The notes under the pieces: generated by a model
The model's input: only the letters and a program-made list of their open reading frames with translations
What the model was told of the DNA's origin: nothing
Databases searched by the model: none
Origin: Blastococcus sp. URHD0036
GTDB lineage: Bacteria; Actinomycetota; Actinomycetes; Mycobacteriales; Geodermatophilaceae
Length of the DNA: 64,000 nt
Assembly: GCF_000701365.1 (NCBI RefSeq)
Contig: NZ_JNIK01000013.1
Location: forward strand, 1 to 64,000
Reading direction: 5' to 3'
Shown here: positions 1 through 8,099 of the stretch, piece after piece
Layout: every line of letters begins with the position of its first letter
Numbering within the stretch: position 1 is the stretch's first letter
Translations under genes and position numbers: made by a program

Positions 1-582
1 CGGATGGCCGAGCAGCTGACGGCGACGTACGCCCAGCGCACCGCGGGCCGGTTCCTCTCCGTCCGGTTCGGCAACGTCCTGGGCAGCCGTGGCTCCGTCC
101 TCGAGACCTTCGCGGCGCAGATCGCCCGCGGTGGGCCGGTGACCATCACCGACCCCGAGGTCACCCGCTACTTCATGACCATCCCCGAGGCGGTCCAGCT
201 GGTGATCCAGGCCGGCGCCATCGGCCGGGGCGGGGAGGCTCTGGTCCTCGACATGGGGACGCCCGTGCGGATCGGCGACGTCGCCGCACACCTCATCGGC
301 CTCGAGGACCGGCCGATCGCCATCAAGGTGACCGGCCTGCGCCCGGGAGAGAAGCTGCACGAGGACCTGTTCGGCGCAGGCGAGGGGGACAGCCGGCCAA
401 TCCACCCGATGATCAGCCACGTGGCGGTCCCGGCCCTGGAAGCCGACGCGCTCGAGAGGCTCGGGACGACCTACCCGACCGGGACAACTAGCCGGACGGC
501 CGCGCTGCGGGACAGGGTGGGCGAACCTCCCCAGCGCGACGCTGGAGTCGATCAAGAGCATGGCGCGACGGCGCCTCGTTGA
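1..582 (+). CDS. Polysaccharide biosynthesis NDP-sugar epimerase/dehydratase, C-terminal part (5' end outside window)
   Basis: The frame is open to the left edge, so only the last ~193 residues are seen. They match the C-terminal half of CapD/FlaA1-type membrane-linked nucleotide-sugar 4,6-dehydratases, extended SDR enzymes that make UDP-sugar intermediates for capsule or glycan synthesis. Visible hallmarks are RFGNVLGSRGSV, the YFMTIPEA segment and TGLRPGEKLHEDLFG near residue 115. The NAD site and catalytic YxxxK would lie upstream. After about residue 150 the protein becomes low-complexity and unlike the usual family tail, so the 3' end may be eroded. It stands just left of the tRNA-derived repeat region and may belong to the same accessory island. 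Confidence 0.85.
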   Translation, partial: RMAEQLTATYAQRTAGRFLSVRFGNVLGSRGSVLETFAAQIARGGPVTITDPEVTRYFMTIPEAVQLVIQAGAIGRGGEALVLDMGTPVRIGDVAAHLIGLEDRPIAIKVTGLRPGEKLHEDLFGAGEGDSRPIHPMISHVAVPALEADALERLGTTYPTGTTSRTAALRDRVGEPPQRDAGVDQEHGATAPR

Positions 583-1278
583 CCCTCGACATGGGATGGC
601 AAGGTCCTGCCTTTGTATTACCGGGTCCCAGAGCGTAGGCGGTGAACCGCGGGCTGCTAGACCATCTGGGCAATCCAGAACGTCCAGCAACGCTGAAGGG
701 CTCACCGTGGCGCTGATGCCAGGCCCCACTCGGCAGGCTTGGACACCAGCTCTCGCGACGCGCAGCTCACCGCGCTGATTGGGGCCAGGGACGTCCGAGC
801 CTGAGCGACGGAGCCGGCCCACACCGCCGCCAGCGTCGGACTTGGTTGCGGTCACCGCGGACCTACAGTAGGCCCCGAAACGGTATGGTCCGCGCCAGGC
901 CGGACCAGCGCGCGATCTGGCTGCGCCGACGCCTCGACTGAGGCTGACCCCCATTTCGTTACGTCGACGCCCCCTGGACGGCGCGCCCACACCGCGACCA
1001 CCGGCCTCACTGATGAAGGTCAAGCGGTGCGCCTGGGGATACCGAAGGAGCGGGTCGGACATCCAGCACTCCGGGCAGATCGCTAGCGTTGTCTTCCTGG
1101 CCGGTGTCCCAGCGTTGCCCACCACGGCGACTGACAACGGTGTCCCATAGACCGCCGTCAGGGACCCTTGACCGCTGTTGGACGGCGCTCTCGATCTCGC
1201 AGGCTGCGAGGGTGCCCGGTCAAGCGACCCAAGCGGCACGCTAACGCCTCGACGGCTGAGCATGGTCCGGCCCAATTA
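583..1278. other. Gene-poor stretch left of the first tRNA-derived repeat
   Basis: No convincing gene. The open frames here are short, on both strands, and encode Arg/Pro/Ser-rich sequence without domains, RBS or family resemblance. Base composition looks less regular than in the core genes. The simplest reading is decayed mobile-element DNA between the sugar-dehydratase gene and the attachment-site repeat. Confidence 0.5.
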
Positions 1279-1470
1279 CCCCAGACCCACGCTTCGGCTC
1301 ATCCTGAGGCCGCTGACGGCTTTTCGGCCGACAGGCAGTGACCAGATAACTGTGGGGAGTATGCTCGAACGCGCAGGTCAGTGACCTGCAGGGCCGTCGA
1401 GCAGCACAGCGTTCGGCCCCGGACAGCTTCTAAGCACTTGGCCGCAGGTTCGAGTCCTGCCGGGCGCGCT
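1279..1470 (+). repeat. Direct repeat copy 1 (attachment-site arm plus tRNA-Arg 3' fragment)
   Basis: This 192-bp stretch matches 5999-6190 without gaps at about 87% identity (my hand count: about 25 mismatches). The last 41 bp before its final base are identical and are the 3' part of a tRNA gene. The ~150 bp before the tRNA part would be the end of an integrated element, with the tRNA part as the core site used by a tyrosine recombinase. A shorter piece of the arm (cagtgaccggataact) recurs near 1604-1619. Reading it as attR/attL is inference from structure; no integrase gene is visible nearby. Confidence 0.75.
1429..1468 (+). pseudogene. tRNA-Arg(TCT) 3' fragment, copy 1
   Basis: It begins at a TCT anticodon and runs through the variable loop, a perfect T-arm (GCAGG, loop TTCGAGT, CCTGC), acceptor strand CGGGCGC and discriminator G. 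The 5' half (acceptor GCGCCCG, D-arm, 5' anticodon stem) is missing; the sequence before the anticodon does not pair with the 3' anticodon stem. It therefore cannot make a tRNA. Its order resembles bacterial tRNA-Arg(TCT), whose 3' end is a common integration site. CCA is not encoded here, unlike copy 2. Confidence 0.75.
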
Positions 1471-1772
1471 TCACAAGGCTCTCACCTGCGAAGAAGAGAG
1501 GCATGTCCTCCAAGCGCGCCAAGCAGCTGCGGCGAAGCTGCGGGCGTTCCACCTGGCGGTTCCATGGTCTTTCGCCATGCCGCTATTGCCGCGCACAGCG
1601 CTCAGTGACCGGATAACTTTCGGCCGCGGTATCGGGCCAGCGCCTCGATTGCCGCAGCCCCCAGACGCGGGAGCGCCGGTCAACGCGCATGCCACGGATG
1701 GGGTCAACAGCTTGGAGGCCTTTCACCAGCTCGACAACTCCCCTGAGCGCTGAATGCGGTACACCGCTCGGT

Positions 1773-2552
1773 GTGCAACCGCTGACAGGCACCTTTCCTT
1801 TCGGTCAGCCCTCCGGCAGATGTGAGCCGCGCCGGGTCCACAACCCGCAGGCGCTCGTGCTCGGCGTGTACCCCTCCGCCCTGCACATCCGGTGGGGGCA
1901 TCCCGAGGCGAGCATCGCGGCTCTCGCCGTCTCCGAGGAGCCGTGGCCGTTCTGGGCCGGCGAGGACGAGGCGAAACTGGTGGAAGCGTGGCGGCAGGCG
2001 GTCGGCTGGCGGAATGAGTGGGGCACCGCCACGCCGGTCGGCCGGCTCAACGGCTCCTCCGGACGCGCCGTCATCGACCGGGTCCTGACTCCGCTCGGCT
2101 TGGACCCCGCGCGGGTATGGACCACCGACGCTCTGCCCTTCTTCCACGTACACCGGGCGCCGGGCAGCCAGGGCGAGGCGATGTCCACCCGGTACGACCC
2201 GTTCGCCCGCGCCCACGGACTCCCCGCGCATCACCTGCCGGACCGGCCATCGACGAAGGAGCTGATCCGGCGCGCGGTCGCCGAGGAGGGCGACCGGCTC
2301 ATCGCGGAGATCCGGGACGCTGCGGCGCCGCTGCTGATCACCCTCGGCAACGAGGCGCTGGCCGTCGCCGCGCAGCTGCTCGACGGCGACCTACCGGAGC
2401 GACTGACCCCGGACGGGACCTACGGTCGGCGGCATCACGCCAGTGCGCTCCGCAACGACGTTGAGGTGCTCCCTCTGGTGCATCCCGGCCAGCGCAGTGC
2501 GGAGTGGACCGGAATTCATCAGCGGTGGCTCGAGCGTTCGACCGGTCGCTGA
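1773..2552 (+). CDS. Uracil-DNA-glycosylase-superfamily-like hypothetical protein
   Basis: About 260 residues from a GTG. The frame stays open to an ATG at 1689, but the first ~30 residues look like leader, and homology-like sequence begins at LGVYPSALH, so the start is uncertain and no clear RBS decides it. The N-terminal LGVYPSALHIRW and C-terminal LVHPGQRSAEW sit where UDG-fold proteins carry their first motif (GxxPG-like) and the His-Pro motif. The middle has an SxxELIRRA helix and a LLITLGNEAL strand-helix. A base-excision or nucleic-acid sensing role is inference. It is the first gene of the island between the two tRNA-fragment repeats. Confidence 0.5.
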   Translation: MQPLTGTFPFGQPSGRCEPRRVHNPQALVLGVYPSALHIRWGHPEASIAALAVSEEPWPFWAGEDEAKLVEAWRQAVGWRNEWGTATPVGRLNGSSGRAVIDRVLTPLGLDPARVWTTDALPFFHVHRAPGSQGEAMSTRYDPFARAHGLPAHHLPDRPSTKELIRRAVAEEGDRLIAEIRDAAAPLLITLGNEALAVAAQLLDGDLPERLTPDGTYGRRHHASALRNDVEVLPLVHPGQRSAEWTGIHQRWLERSTGR

Positions 2553-3462
2553 GCAAGCGCCAGGTGACCGGGCGAGTCGCTCTTGGGCCGCGTCAAGCCG
2601 TGCCTGCACCGCCCCGCCGGTGCCCGGTGGGGTGGCCCGCGCAGACCGCTCAGACACCTCCACGCCGCGGCCGGACTGACCTGGCGGGCGTGAATGATGG
2701 CGACCCGGTAGTAGCTGCGCGGCAGCGCCCAGCCCTGAAGCCGGCGTTCCCGTTCGACCGCGGTAAGGACCTCCGCCAGAACTTCGAGGCTCGCGTCATC
2801 GTCCCCGGCGACAAGGCGCCATTGGCCGCACGGCCCATCGAGTTGGAAACACTGACCCGGACCGCTCACGCGGCCGGATCGCCCCTACCGAACCGAATCA
2901 ACTGGGGGCAGGCCCGTTCAGGTGGGCTCTGGGCCAGCCGCGTGTGCGTGTGGGATGCCCCACTTGCGCTTCCACTCGAGGGCGGCGATCGCCGCGCGTA
3001 CCTGCGGCGACACCGACGTCCGGAAGCCACGGCGACGCCACCCTGGCTGGCGGCGTCGACACACCGTCCACTCTGAGGGCCCAGCCCCCTACGTCAGGCG
3101 CGGCTCTAGGCAGGTCGACCCCTCCCCCACACGAACCTGCCTCCCCGACCTGTCGCTGGGGACGCACGGGACGGCAGTGCCCGGGCTACGCCCCTGAGAG
3201 CCTCAAGGCGAGCAGACCGGGGCGGGTGCGATCACCGTCCAGCGGCGTCGGCGGGCAGTCCCGGGCCCGGCCGAACGACGCGATGCCGCATGAATTCGGA
3301 CCACCGCACCCCCGGCCGCACCCCGAACAGTCCCGTGCACTGGAGGAGTCCTGTCGTGGAGCCGGTCTTACGAGGGCGCCGGTCGAACGAGCTGTCCACA
3401 CGCCCGTCGACTGCGACTTGCCGGCGATTTGGCAACGTCGCAGGTCTTTCCAGCGCAACCTC
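2553..3462. other. Gene-free stretch inside the island
   Basis: About 900 bp without a gene I can support. Overlapping open frames exist in several phases, but none has an RBS, a recognisable domain or consistent codon bias. Its end carries the promoter of the next gene. It probably holds decayed element DNA. Confidence 0.45.
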
Positions 3463-3490
3463 TTGACGTACTGCAGGACTCCTGTAGTGT
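3463..3490 (+). promoter_or_regulatory. Sigma-70-type promoter with palindromic operator in its spacer
   Basis: TTGACG at 3463-3468 and TAGTGT at 3485-3490 are separated by 16 bp, about 57 bp before the ATG at 3548. The near-perfect palindrome ACTGCAGGACTCCTGTAGT (3470-3488) fills the spacer and overlaps the -10 box, where a repressor would block polymerase. The downstream gene product looks helix-turn-helix-like, so autoregulation is a reasonable guess. Confidence 0.6.
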
Positions 3491-3547
3491 TCTCAACAGT
3501 GGACCTTCGAGTCCACCCAGCATAGTCGAGTTACAAGGAGACGCTTC

Positions 3548-4087
3548 ATGTTCACCCTCAACGATCCGCAGCACGGCCCGATCGTTCTCATGCCAGTCCC
3601 GCTCGCACACGCCCACGCGGTCGCCGAGTACGCCGCCAGTCTTCGGGGCGACAACCTGAACCTCCTCCCCCGTGCCAACCCGGGCACGGTCCCCGCGCAC
3701 ACCAGCACCGATCAGGACACGGACGCAGACACCAGCGCGCTGCCCTCCACGAGCAACGCCGCCCTGTCCGACCTACAGTGGACTACGGAGCGCCTCACGA
3801 CTTTCGCCGCGTCCGAGGCCGTCAGCGTCCAGCGGTTCGTCGCCGCGCTCGACGTCCTCGCCGTCGACTCGTCCCGCACGTACGGCACCGCCGAGCTCGC
3901 CGAGGCCGCCGGCCTGGCCTACAGCGCGTTCAAGCACGCGACGACCCGCATGAACAGCCATCTGGCCAAGCACTACGGCATCGAGGCGTGGCCCATGACC
4001 GCGACCTGGAATGACGTTCGCGAGGAGGTCGACTGGTCCATCACCGAGACCGTCGCAGCACGCTGGCGCGAGATCCGCGGCCTGTAG
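3548..4087 (+). CDS. Small helix-turn-helix-like hypothetical protein of the island
   Basis: 179 residues from an ATG preceded by a good RBS (AAGGAG, 8 bp spacing) and a recognisable promoter. The N-terminus (MPVPLAHAHAVAEY) resembles a group of small actinobacterial proteins opening with a Val-Pro-Val-Pro segment. Residues ~40-75 are a Thr/Asp/Ser-rich linker. The C-terminal half (~78-160) is helical, with a TAELAEAAGLAYSAFKHA stretch that reads as a helix-turn-helix or winged helix, followed by a HYGIEAWP turn. DNA binding is inferred. A strong hairpin follows, so the gene is a single-gene unit. Function unknown. Confidence 0.7.
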   Translation: MFTLNDPQHGPIVLMPVPLAHAHAVAEYAASLRGDNLNLLPRANPGTVPAHTSTDQDTDADTSALPSTSNAALSDLQWTTERLTTFAASEAVSVQRFVAALDVLAVDSSRTYGTAELAEAAGLAYSAFKHATTRMNSHLAKHYGIEAWPMTATWNDVREEVDWSITETVAARWREIRGL

Positions 4088-4132
4088 TTCCGGACGATGC
4101 TCGGCGCCGAGCATTCGCACCAGCAGCCCTCT

Positions 4133-4166
4133 GACGACGCCCCGACCACCAAGTCGGGGCGTCGTC
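4133..4166 (+). terminator. Hairpin terminator after the HTH-like gene
   Basis: A perfect 14-bp stem (GACGACGCCCCGAC, 4133-4146, with its complement at 4153-4166) and a 6-nt loop start 45 bp after the stop codon at 4087. There is no U-tract, as is usual for terminators in GC-rich actinobacteria. Confidence 0.75.
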
Positions 4167-4854
4167 GCGCGTCCCGACCGGGTCGCCTCCGCATCGGGGC
4201 GGAGCACCTTGCATGCCGCCGCGAATGATCACCAGCACGACGGAACGTGGCGTCAAGCAACCACCGTGGGGACGGAATCGGCGGACGGCTCGTTCCCACG
4301 GGCAGCGGAACCTAGCATCCTCATCTGCCGCTGGCTGCTCTGGCGGTTGCGACTGCAGCGGCTCAGGACGAAGTCTCGCTCGACAGCCGTAGTGGCCGAT
4401 CTGGTGGGCCATCTTGCCGATCGCATCCGCCAGGGTGCAGGCAGGTGTCAGGCCCCTGTCGCCGGGCGCCAGCCTGATCCTGACAAGCAGGTGACGTCAC
4501 GCTGTCGGCCATCTTCAGCGACGGGTTCAGCGGTGCTCGTCACCCGTATCTCTCTCGAGAGGTTGACCCTCGACAACATCGCCTGCGACGACAAGACGCT
4601 TGAGCAGTGAAGAGGCCACTACCGGCACCGCCAACTGCAGCTCGAACACCTGCTCGCAGGTGACCACCCGCTCCCGGGCCGGGATGGCCGCGCACAGGCA
4701 ATTGAGCAGCCACACCCGTGCGAATCGACATATGTGGCCGCCGCCTTGGATTCGAAGGCGAGCGATCCGCCGAGCCGAGGCACCTGAACCGCGACCCCGA
4801 GCGAAGAGACGTGCGCCAACCCCCAAACGGCGCCTCCACCTGGAAACTAGGCAC
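4167..4854. other. Gene-poor stretch between the two island genes
   Basis: I see no supportable gene. The frame of the next gene is open upstream to a TTG at 4600, but that extension is Arg/Ser/Thr-rich with no family character, so I treat it as untranslated. Confidence 0.4.
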
Positions 4855-5940
4855 ATGAGGTGGTTTGGGCGTCCCCACGAAGCAGACAACCCTGCCGGTG
4901 TCGACTTCACAGAGGCAGGTTCGGCGGCGTTCCGCGAACAGCCGTTGGTGGCCGGCTGCCGGTGTGGGTGTGGGGATCAGGTCGGACGGGGGGCCCTGTA
5001 CCGACCAGGGCACGACGGTCGGCACGTTGGCCAGGTCGGCCGCGCCATGGTCGAGGCGGGGGCCGAAGACCCGGGCCTGCTGGCCGAGCTGCCGAGCGAG
5101 GCGCTGCGGGCGCAGGCCCGGGCGATGCTGAACCCGTCCGCGTCCCGGGGCCAACTGCCGCCGCAGGGCACGGTCCGTGTCACCGTCACAGATCCTGGTC
5201 CGGCACCGTTCCGCGAACAGCCGTTGGTTGCCAGCTGCCGGTGCGGGTGTGGGGAGCAGGTCGGACGACGATCCAACTATCGACCGGGGCACGACGCCCG
5301 GCACGCTTCTCAGATCGGCCGGGCGATGATCGCGGCAGGAGCGGAGAACCCGGTCCTGCTAGCGGAACTACCGAGCGAGGCCCTGCGGGAGAAGGCCCGC
5401 GCCATGCTGGTGAACCGCTCGCCGACGCGAGGTCTCTTGCAACCGGATAGCGCGTCCGTGCGCCACAGCTCGCAAGAGAGGCCGGCCGTGGAGTCCGAGG
5501 CGCTGCCCGTGCCGCCGGGAGACTCGTCCGAGCAGCAAGGCGCCGAGGCAGTGATGCTCGCGGCGTTGGGCGAGCGACTCGGGTTGGCGTTGGCGCCGAC
5601 GCGCTTGTACCTGCCGGACGGGTCCCGCGTAGCGGTCGACGGTGTCAGCACCAGCCCGGCCGTGCTGGTTGAGGCGTGGGCGCATCAGGGGCCAACGAAG
5701 CCGGCGCAACGGAACAAGGTGCTGGCGGACGCGCTGAAGCTCGTGTACGTCGCGTCCCAGTTGCCAGGAGCTCACCGAAAGGTGCTGTGTCTGAGCGACG
5801 AGGAGGCTGCCCGGCCGTTCTTGGGGCGGTCCTGGTACGCGGGGGCACTGCGCTCCATGGACGTGGAGGTCGAGGTCGTCCCGCTCGGGGAGGAGTGGCG
5901 GGAACGTGTTCTCAACGCCCAGGCTCGGCAGTACCGCTGA
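4855..5940 (+). CDS. Tandem CxCGC/RPGHD-module protein with C-terminal PD-(D/E)XK-like nuclease domain
   Basis: About 361 residues from the ATG at 4855 (weak RBS; start uncertain). Two near-identical ~67-residue modules lie at about 26-92 and 119-185. Each has CRCGCG, then YRPGHDxRH ~12 residues later, then a helical AGAExPxLLAELPSEAL segment. The Cys3 plus His2-3 pattern suggests a bound metal, probably zinc. The C-terminal ~120 residues resemble a conserved actinobacterial domain with an Asp (~262, VDG), a Glu (~273, LVEAWAHQG) and a Lys (~288), in a plausible PD-(D/E)XK arrangement, ending AQARQYR. DNA or RNA recognition plus cleavage is inference. The first ~57 nt of the two modules are about 93% identical, indicating recent duplication. 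It is the last island gene before the second repeat. Confidence 0.65.
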   Translation: MRWFGRPHEADNPAGVDFTEAGSAAFREQPLVAGCRCGCGDQVGRGALYRPGHDGRHVGQVGRAMVEAGAEDPGLLAELPSEALRAQARAMLNPSASRGQLPPQGTVRVTVTDPGPAPFREQPLVASCRCGCGEQVGRRSNYRPGHDARHASQIGRAMIAAGAENPVLLAELPSEALREKARAMLVNRSPTRGLLQPDSASVRHSSQERPAVESEALPVPPGDSSEQQGAEAVMLAALGERLGLALAPTRLYLPDGSRVAVDGVSTSPAVLVEAWAHQGPTKPAQRNKVLADALKLVYVASQLPGAHRKVLCLSDEEAARPFLGRSWYAGALRSMDVEVEVVPLGEEWRERVLNAQARQYR

Positions 5941-5998
5941 GCCCACGTCCGGATTCCTCGGGCCACTCACATCCCGGCCCACCGACTGGTGCACCTTG

Positions 5999-6190
5999 CC
6001 CCAGACCCGCGCTTCGGCTCATCCTGAGGCCGCTGAGGGCGTTTTGGCCGATAGGCAGTGGCCAGATAACTGTGGGCGGCACGCTCAAACGCGCAGGCCA
6101 CCGACCTCCAAGGACGTGGAATCGCACAGCGCTGGGCCCCGGACAGCCTCTAAGCACTTGGCCGCAGGTTCGAGTCCTGCCGGGCGCGCC
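5999..6190 (+). repeat. Direct repeat copy 2 (attachment-site arm plus tRNA-Arg 3' fragment)
   Basis: The partner of the repeat at 1279-1470, at a constant offset of 4720 bp. It marks the right end of the accessory segment: the sequence after it contains densely packed core-type genes beginning at 6200. If the tRNA is the integration target, its intact copy should lie to the left, outside the window, on the plus strand. Confidence 0.75.
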
Positions 6191-6191
6191 A
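6149..6191 (+). pseudogene. tRNA-Arg(TCT) 3' fragment, copy 2 (with CCA)
   Basis: Identical to copy 1 from the TCT anticodon (6149-6151) through T-arm and acceptor strand CGGGCGC (6181-6187), but here the discriminator G is followed by encoded CCA (6189-6191). That is what the original chromosomal tRNA end would look like, so this copy probably marks the ancestral right junction. The 5' half is absent. Confidence 0.75.
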
Positions 6192-6199
6192 CCGGACGC

Positions 6200-6607
6200 T
6201 CAGTCGCCGCGCAGGGGACCGACGAGCTCGACGAAGTGTCCGTCGACATCGGCGACGACTGCGGCCCGCACGCCGTGCTCGGTGTCCTGCCCGGCCTGGA
6301 ACACGCTGCCGCCGTGCCGGAGCACCGCCTCGCAGGCCTCCTCCACGTCGGGGACGCCGATGCAGATCCAGCTCTCCCCCGGGTACACGGGCCGCGGCGG
6401 CGGATAGGCGAGGAACCGGCACAGGACCAGCTGGTGCGACCGCTGTTCGCCCGTGGTCGACATGTACGTCTGCTCCTGGTGGCCCCGGTCGTCCCCCTCG
6501 CCCGCGACGATGCGGTTCGTCGTGGTGAACCCGAGGGCCGCGTAGAAGCGCTCGGCGGCTGCCACGTCGGCCACGATCCGTTTGGTGTGACCCCATCTGG
6601 TCGCCAT
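6200..6607 (-). CDS. VOC family (glyoxalase/bleomycin resistance-like) protein
   Basis: 135 residues with the vicinal-oxygen-chelate layout: an N-terminal strand, the AAERFYAALGF helix, and the C-terminal VVADVDGHFVELVGPL strand that usually supplies a metal-binding Glu. The central part (SWICIGVPDVEEACEAVLRHGG) is the second beta-alpha unit. Family members bind a divalent metal and act on or sequester small molecules; the substrate cannot be read from sequence. The gene ends 9 bp after the tRNA fragment and is divergent from the P450 gene. Confidence 0.85.
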   Translation of the reverse strand: MATRWGHTKRIVADVAAAERFYAALGFTTTNRIVAGEGDDRGHQEQTYMSTTGEQRSHQLVLCRFLAYPPPRPVYPGESWICIGVPDVEEACEAVLRHGGSVFQAGQDTEHGVRAAVVADVDGHFVELVGPLRGD

Positions 6608-6719
6608 GCGCCGGTCCTCTCGTCCCGACCCGGGGAGCCGTGAGACGTGATCGGGGTCTCATCCGGGTGCGTGCGCACCCTAGGGTCGGTCCCCGGGACG
6701 ACGCACCAGGGGGCGACAC

Positions 6720-8066
6720 GTGACCGACGCGGACCGCACGGCGGGGAAGCGCTACCTCTTCGACCGGCACACGCCCGACTACCGGCTGCGGTTCGACGCC
6801 GTCCGGCGGGAGATGCAGGAGCGGTGCCCGATCGCCTGGACCGACACCTACGGCGGGCACTGGGTGGCCTCGGGCAACCGCGAGGTCTTCGAGCTGGTCC
6901 GCTCCTCGGAGTACCTGTCCAGTGACCACGACGTGCACGGCGAGCGCGGCGGCCCCCGCTACCAGGGCATCACCATCCCCAGCGGCGGCTCGATGCGGGC
7001 CGTGTTCCAGGAGATGGACCCGCCGGAACAGCGGTACTACCGCAACGTCCTGAACCCCTACCTCTCCCCCGCCGCGGTCGAGCGGTGGCGGCCGTTCGTC
7101 GTCGAGCTGACCCACGCCGCCCTCGACGAGCGGATCGAGTCGGGGCGGATCGACTTCGTCGACGACCTCGCCAACATCGTGCCCGCGGTGTTCACGCTGG
7201 CCATGATGGGCCTGCCGCTCGCCGACTGGACCGTCTACTGCGAGCCCACCCACGCCGTCGTCTACACCCCGCCCGACTCACCGGACATGGCGCGCGTCAT
7301 GGAGCAGAACGCCGAGGTCTTCGGCCGGCTGTACGCAGCCGTGCAGGACGTGCGGGCGGACCCCCGGCCCGGCCTCGTCGACGCGCTGGTCCGCGCCACG
7401 ATCGGCGGCGAGGTCCCGCCGGACACCGACCTGGCGATGGTGCTGATGCTGCTGATCGGCGGGGGTTTCGACACGACGACGGCGCTGACCGCACACAGCC
7501 TCGAGTGGCTGGCGGAGAACCCCGGAGAGCGCGCGCGGCTGGCTCGCGAGCAGGACACGCTGCTGGACCCGGCGACAGAGGAGTTCCTGCGCTTCTTCAC
7601 CCCCGCCCCCGGCATCGCCCGCACCTTCCGCGCCGACTGCACCGTGATGGGCACCGACTTCCGCGAGGGCGACCGGCTGTGGCTGTCGTGGGCGATGTCC
7701 AACCGCGACCCCGCGGTGTTCCCCGAGCCCGACCGCGTCGACCTGGACCGCACGGGCAACCGGCACACCAGCTTCGGGCTGGGGATCCACCGCTGCATCG
7801 GGTCGAACGTCGCCCGGATGGCGTTCAAGACGATGCTCACCGCCGTCCTGGAACGCATGCCCGACTACTCCTGCGACCCGGCCGAGGCGGTGCACTACGA
7901 CACGGTCGGCGTCATCAACGGGATGAAGCACCTGCCCGCCACCTTCTCCCCCGGCCCGCGGCGGGGGCCGGGGCTCGACGCGACGCTCGCCGCTCTCCAG
8001 CGGGTGTGCGACGAGCAGCGGCTGGCCGAGCCGGTCCGGCCGCGTCCCGCTCCCGCCTCGGCCTGA
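6720..8066 (+). CDS. Cytochrome P450
   Basis: 448 residues from a GTG behind a purine-rich GGGGGCG. Diagnostic motifs: the I-helix oxygen-activating GGGFDTTTA near 244-252, the K-helix ExxR in EEFLRFF near 287, and the haem-binding loop FGLGIHRCIG with the Cys ligand near 358. It is a soluble bacterial class I-type P450 needing ferredoxin and a reductase; neither is adjacent. The substrate is unknown. The next gene is a convergent amidohydrolase, so no operon partner suggests a pathway. Confidence 0.93.
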   Translation: MTDADRTAGKRYLFDRHTPDYRLRFDAVRREMQERCPIAWTDTYGGHWVASGNREVFELVRSSEYLSSDHDVHGERGGPRYQGITIPSGGSMRAVFQEMDPPEQRYYRNVLNPYLSPAAVERWRPFVVELTHAALDERIESGRIDFVDDLANIVPAVFTLAMMGLPLADWTVYCEPTHAVVYTPPDSPDMARVMEQNAEVFGRLYAAVQDVRADPRPGLVDALVRATIGGEVPPDTDLAMVLMLLIGGGFDTTTALTAHSLEWLAENPGERARLAREQDTLLDPATEEFLRFFTPAPGIARTFRADCTVMGTDFREGDRLWLSWAMSNRDPAVFPEPDRVDLDRTGNRHTSFGLGIHRCIGSNVARMAFKTMLTAVLERMPDYSCDPAEAVHYDTVGVINGMKHLPATFSPGPRRGPGLDATLAALQRVCDEQRLAEPVRPRPAPASA

Positions 8067-8079
8067 CCGGCGCCGCGGC

Positions 8080-8099
8080 CTGACCGGCGCACCGGTCAG
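8080..8099. terminator. Small bidirectional hairpin between P450 and amidohydrolase genes
   Basis: CTGACCGG, a CGCA loop and CCGGTCAG make a perfect 8-bp stem between two convergent genes; it overlaps the stop codon of the minus-strand gene. Confidence 0.5.

Noticed and set aside
560-778. 72-residue frame after the sugar-dehydratase gene
   Set aside because: Overlaps that gene's end and has composition of non-coding sequence.
2504-3076. 190-residue plus-strand frame in the island
   Set aside because: Overlaps the end of the UDG-like gene, has no RBS and no recognisable sequence.
4600-4854. N-terminal extension of the CxCGC protein from a TTG
   Set aside because: The added 85 residues are Arg/Ser/Thr-rich without family resemblance; no RBS at the TTG.
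6149-6191. Functional tRNA-Arg gene
   Set aside because: Only the 3' half is present; no 5' acceptor strand, D-arm or pairing 5' anticodon stem exists upstream.
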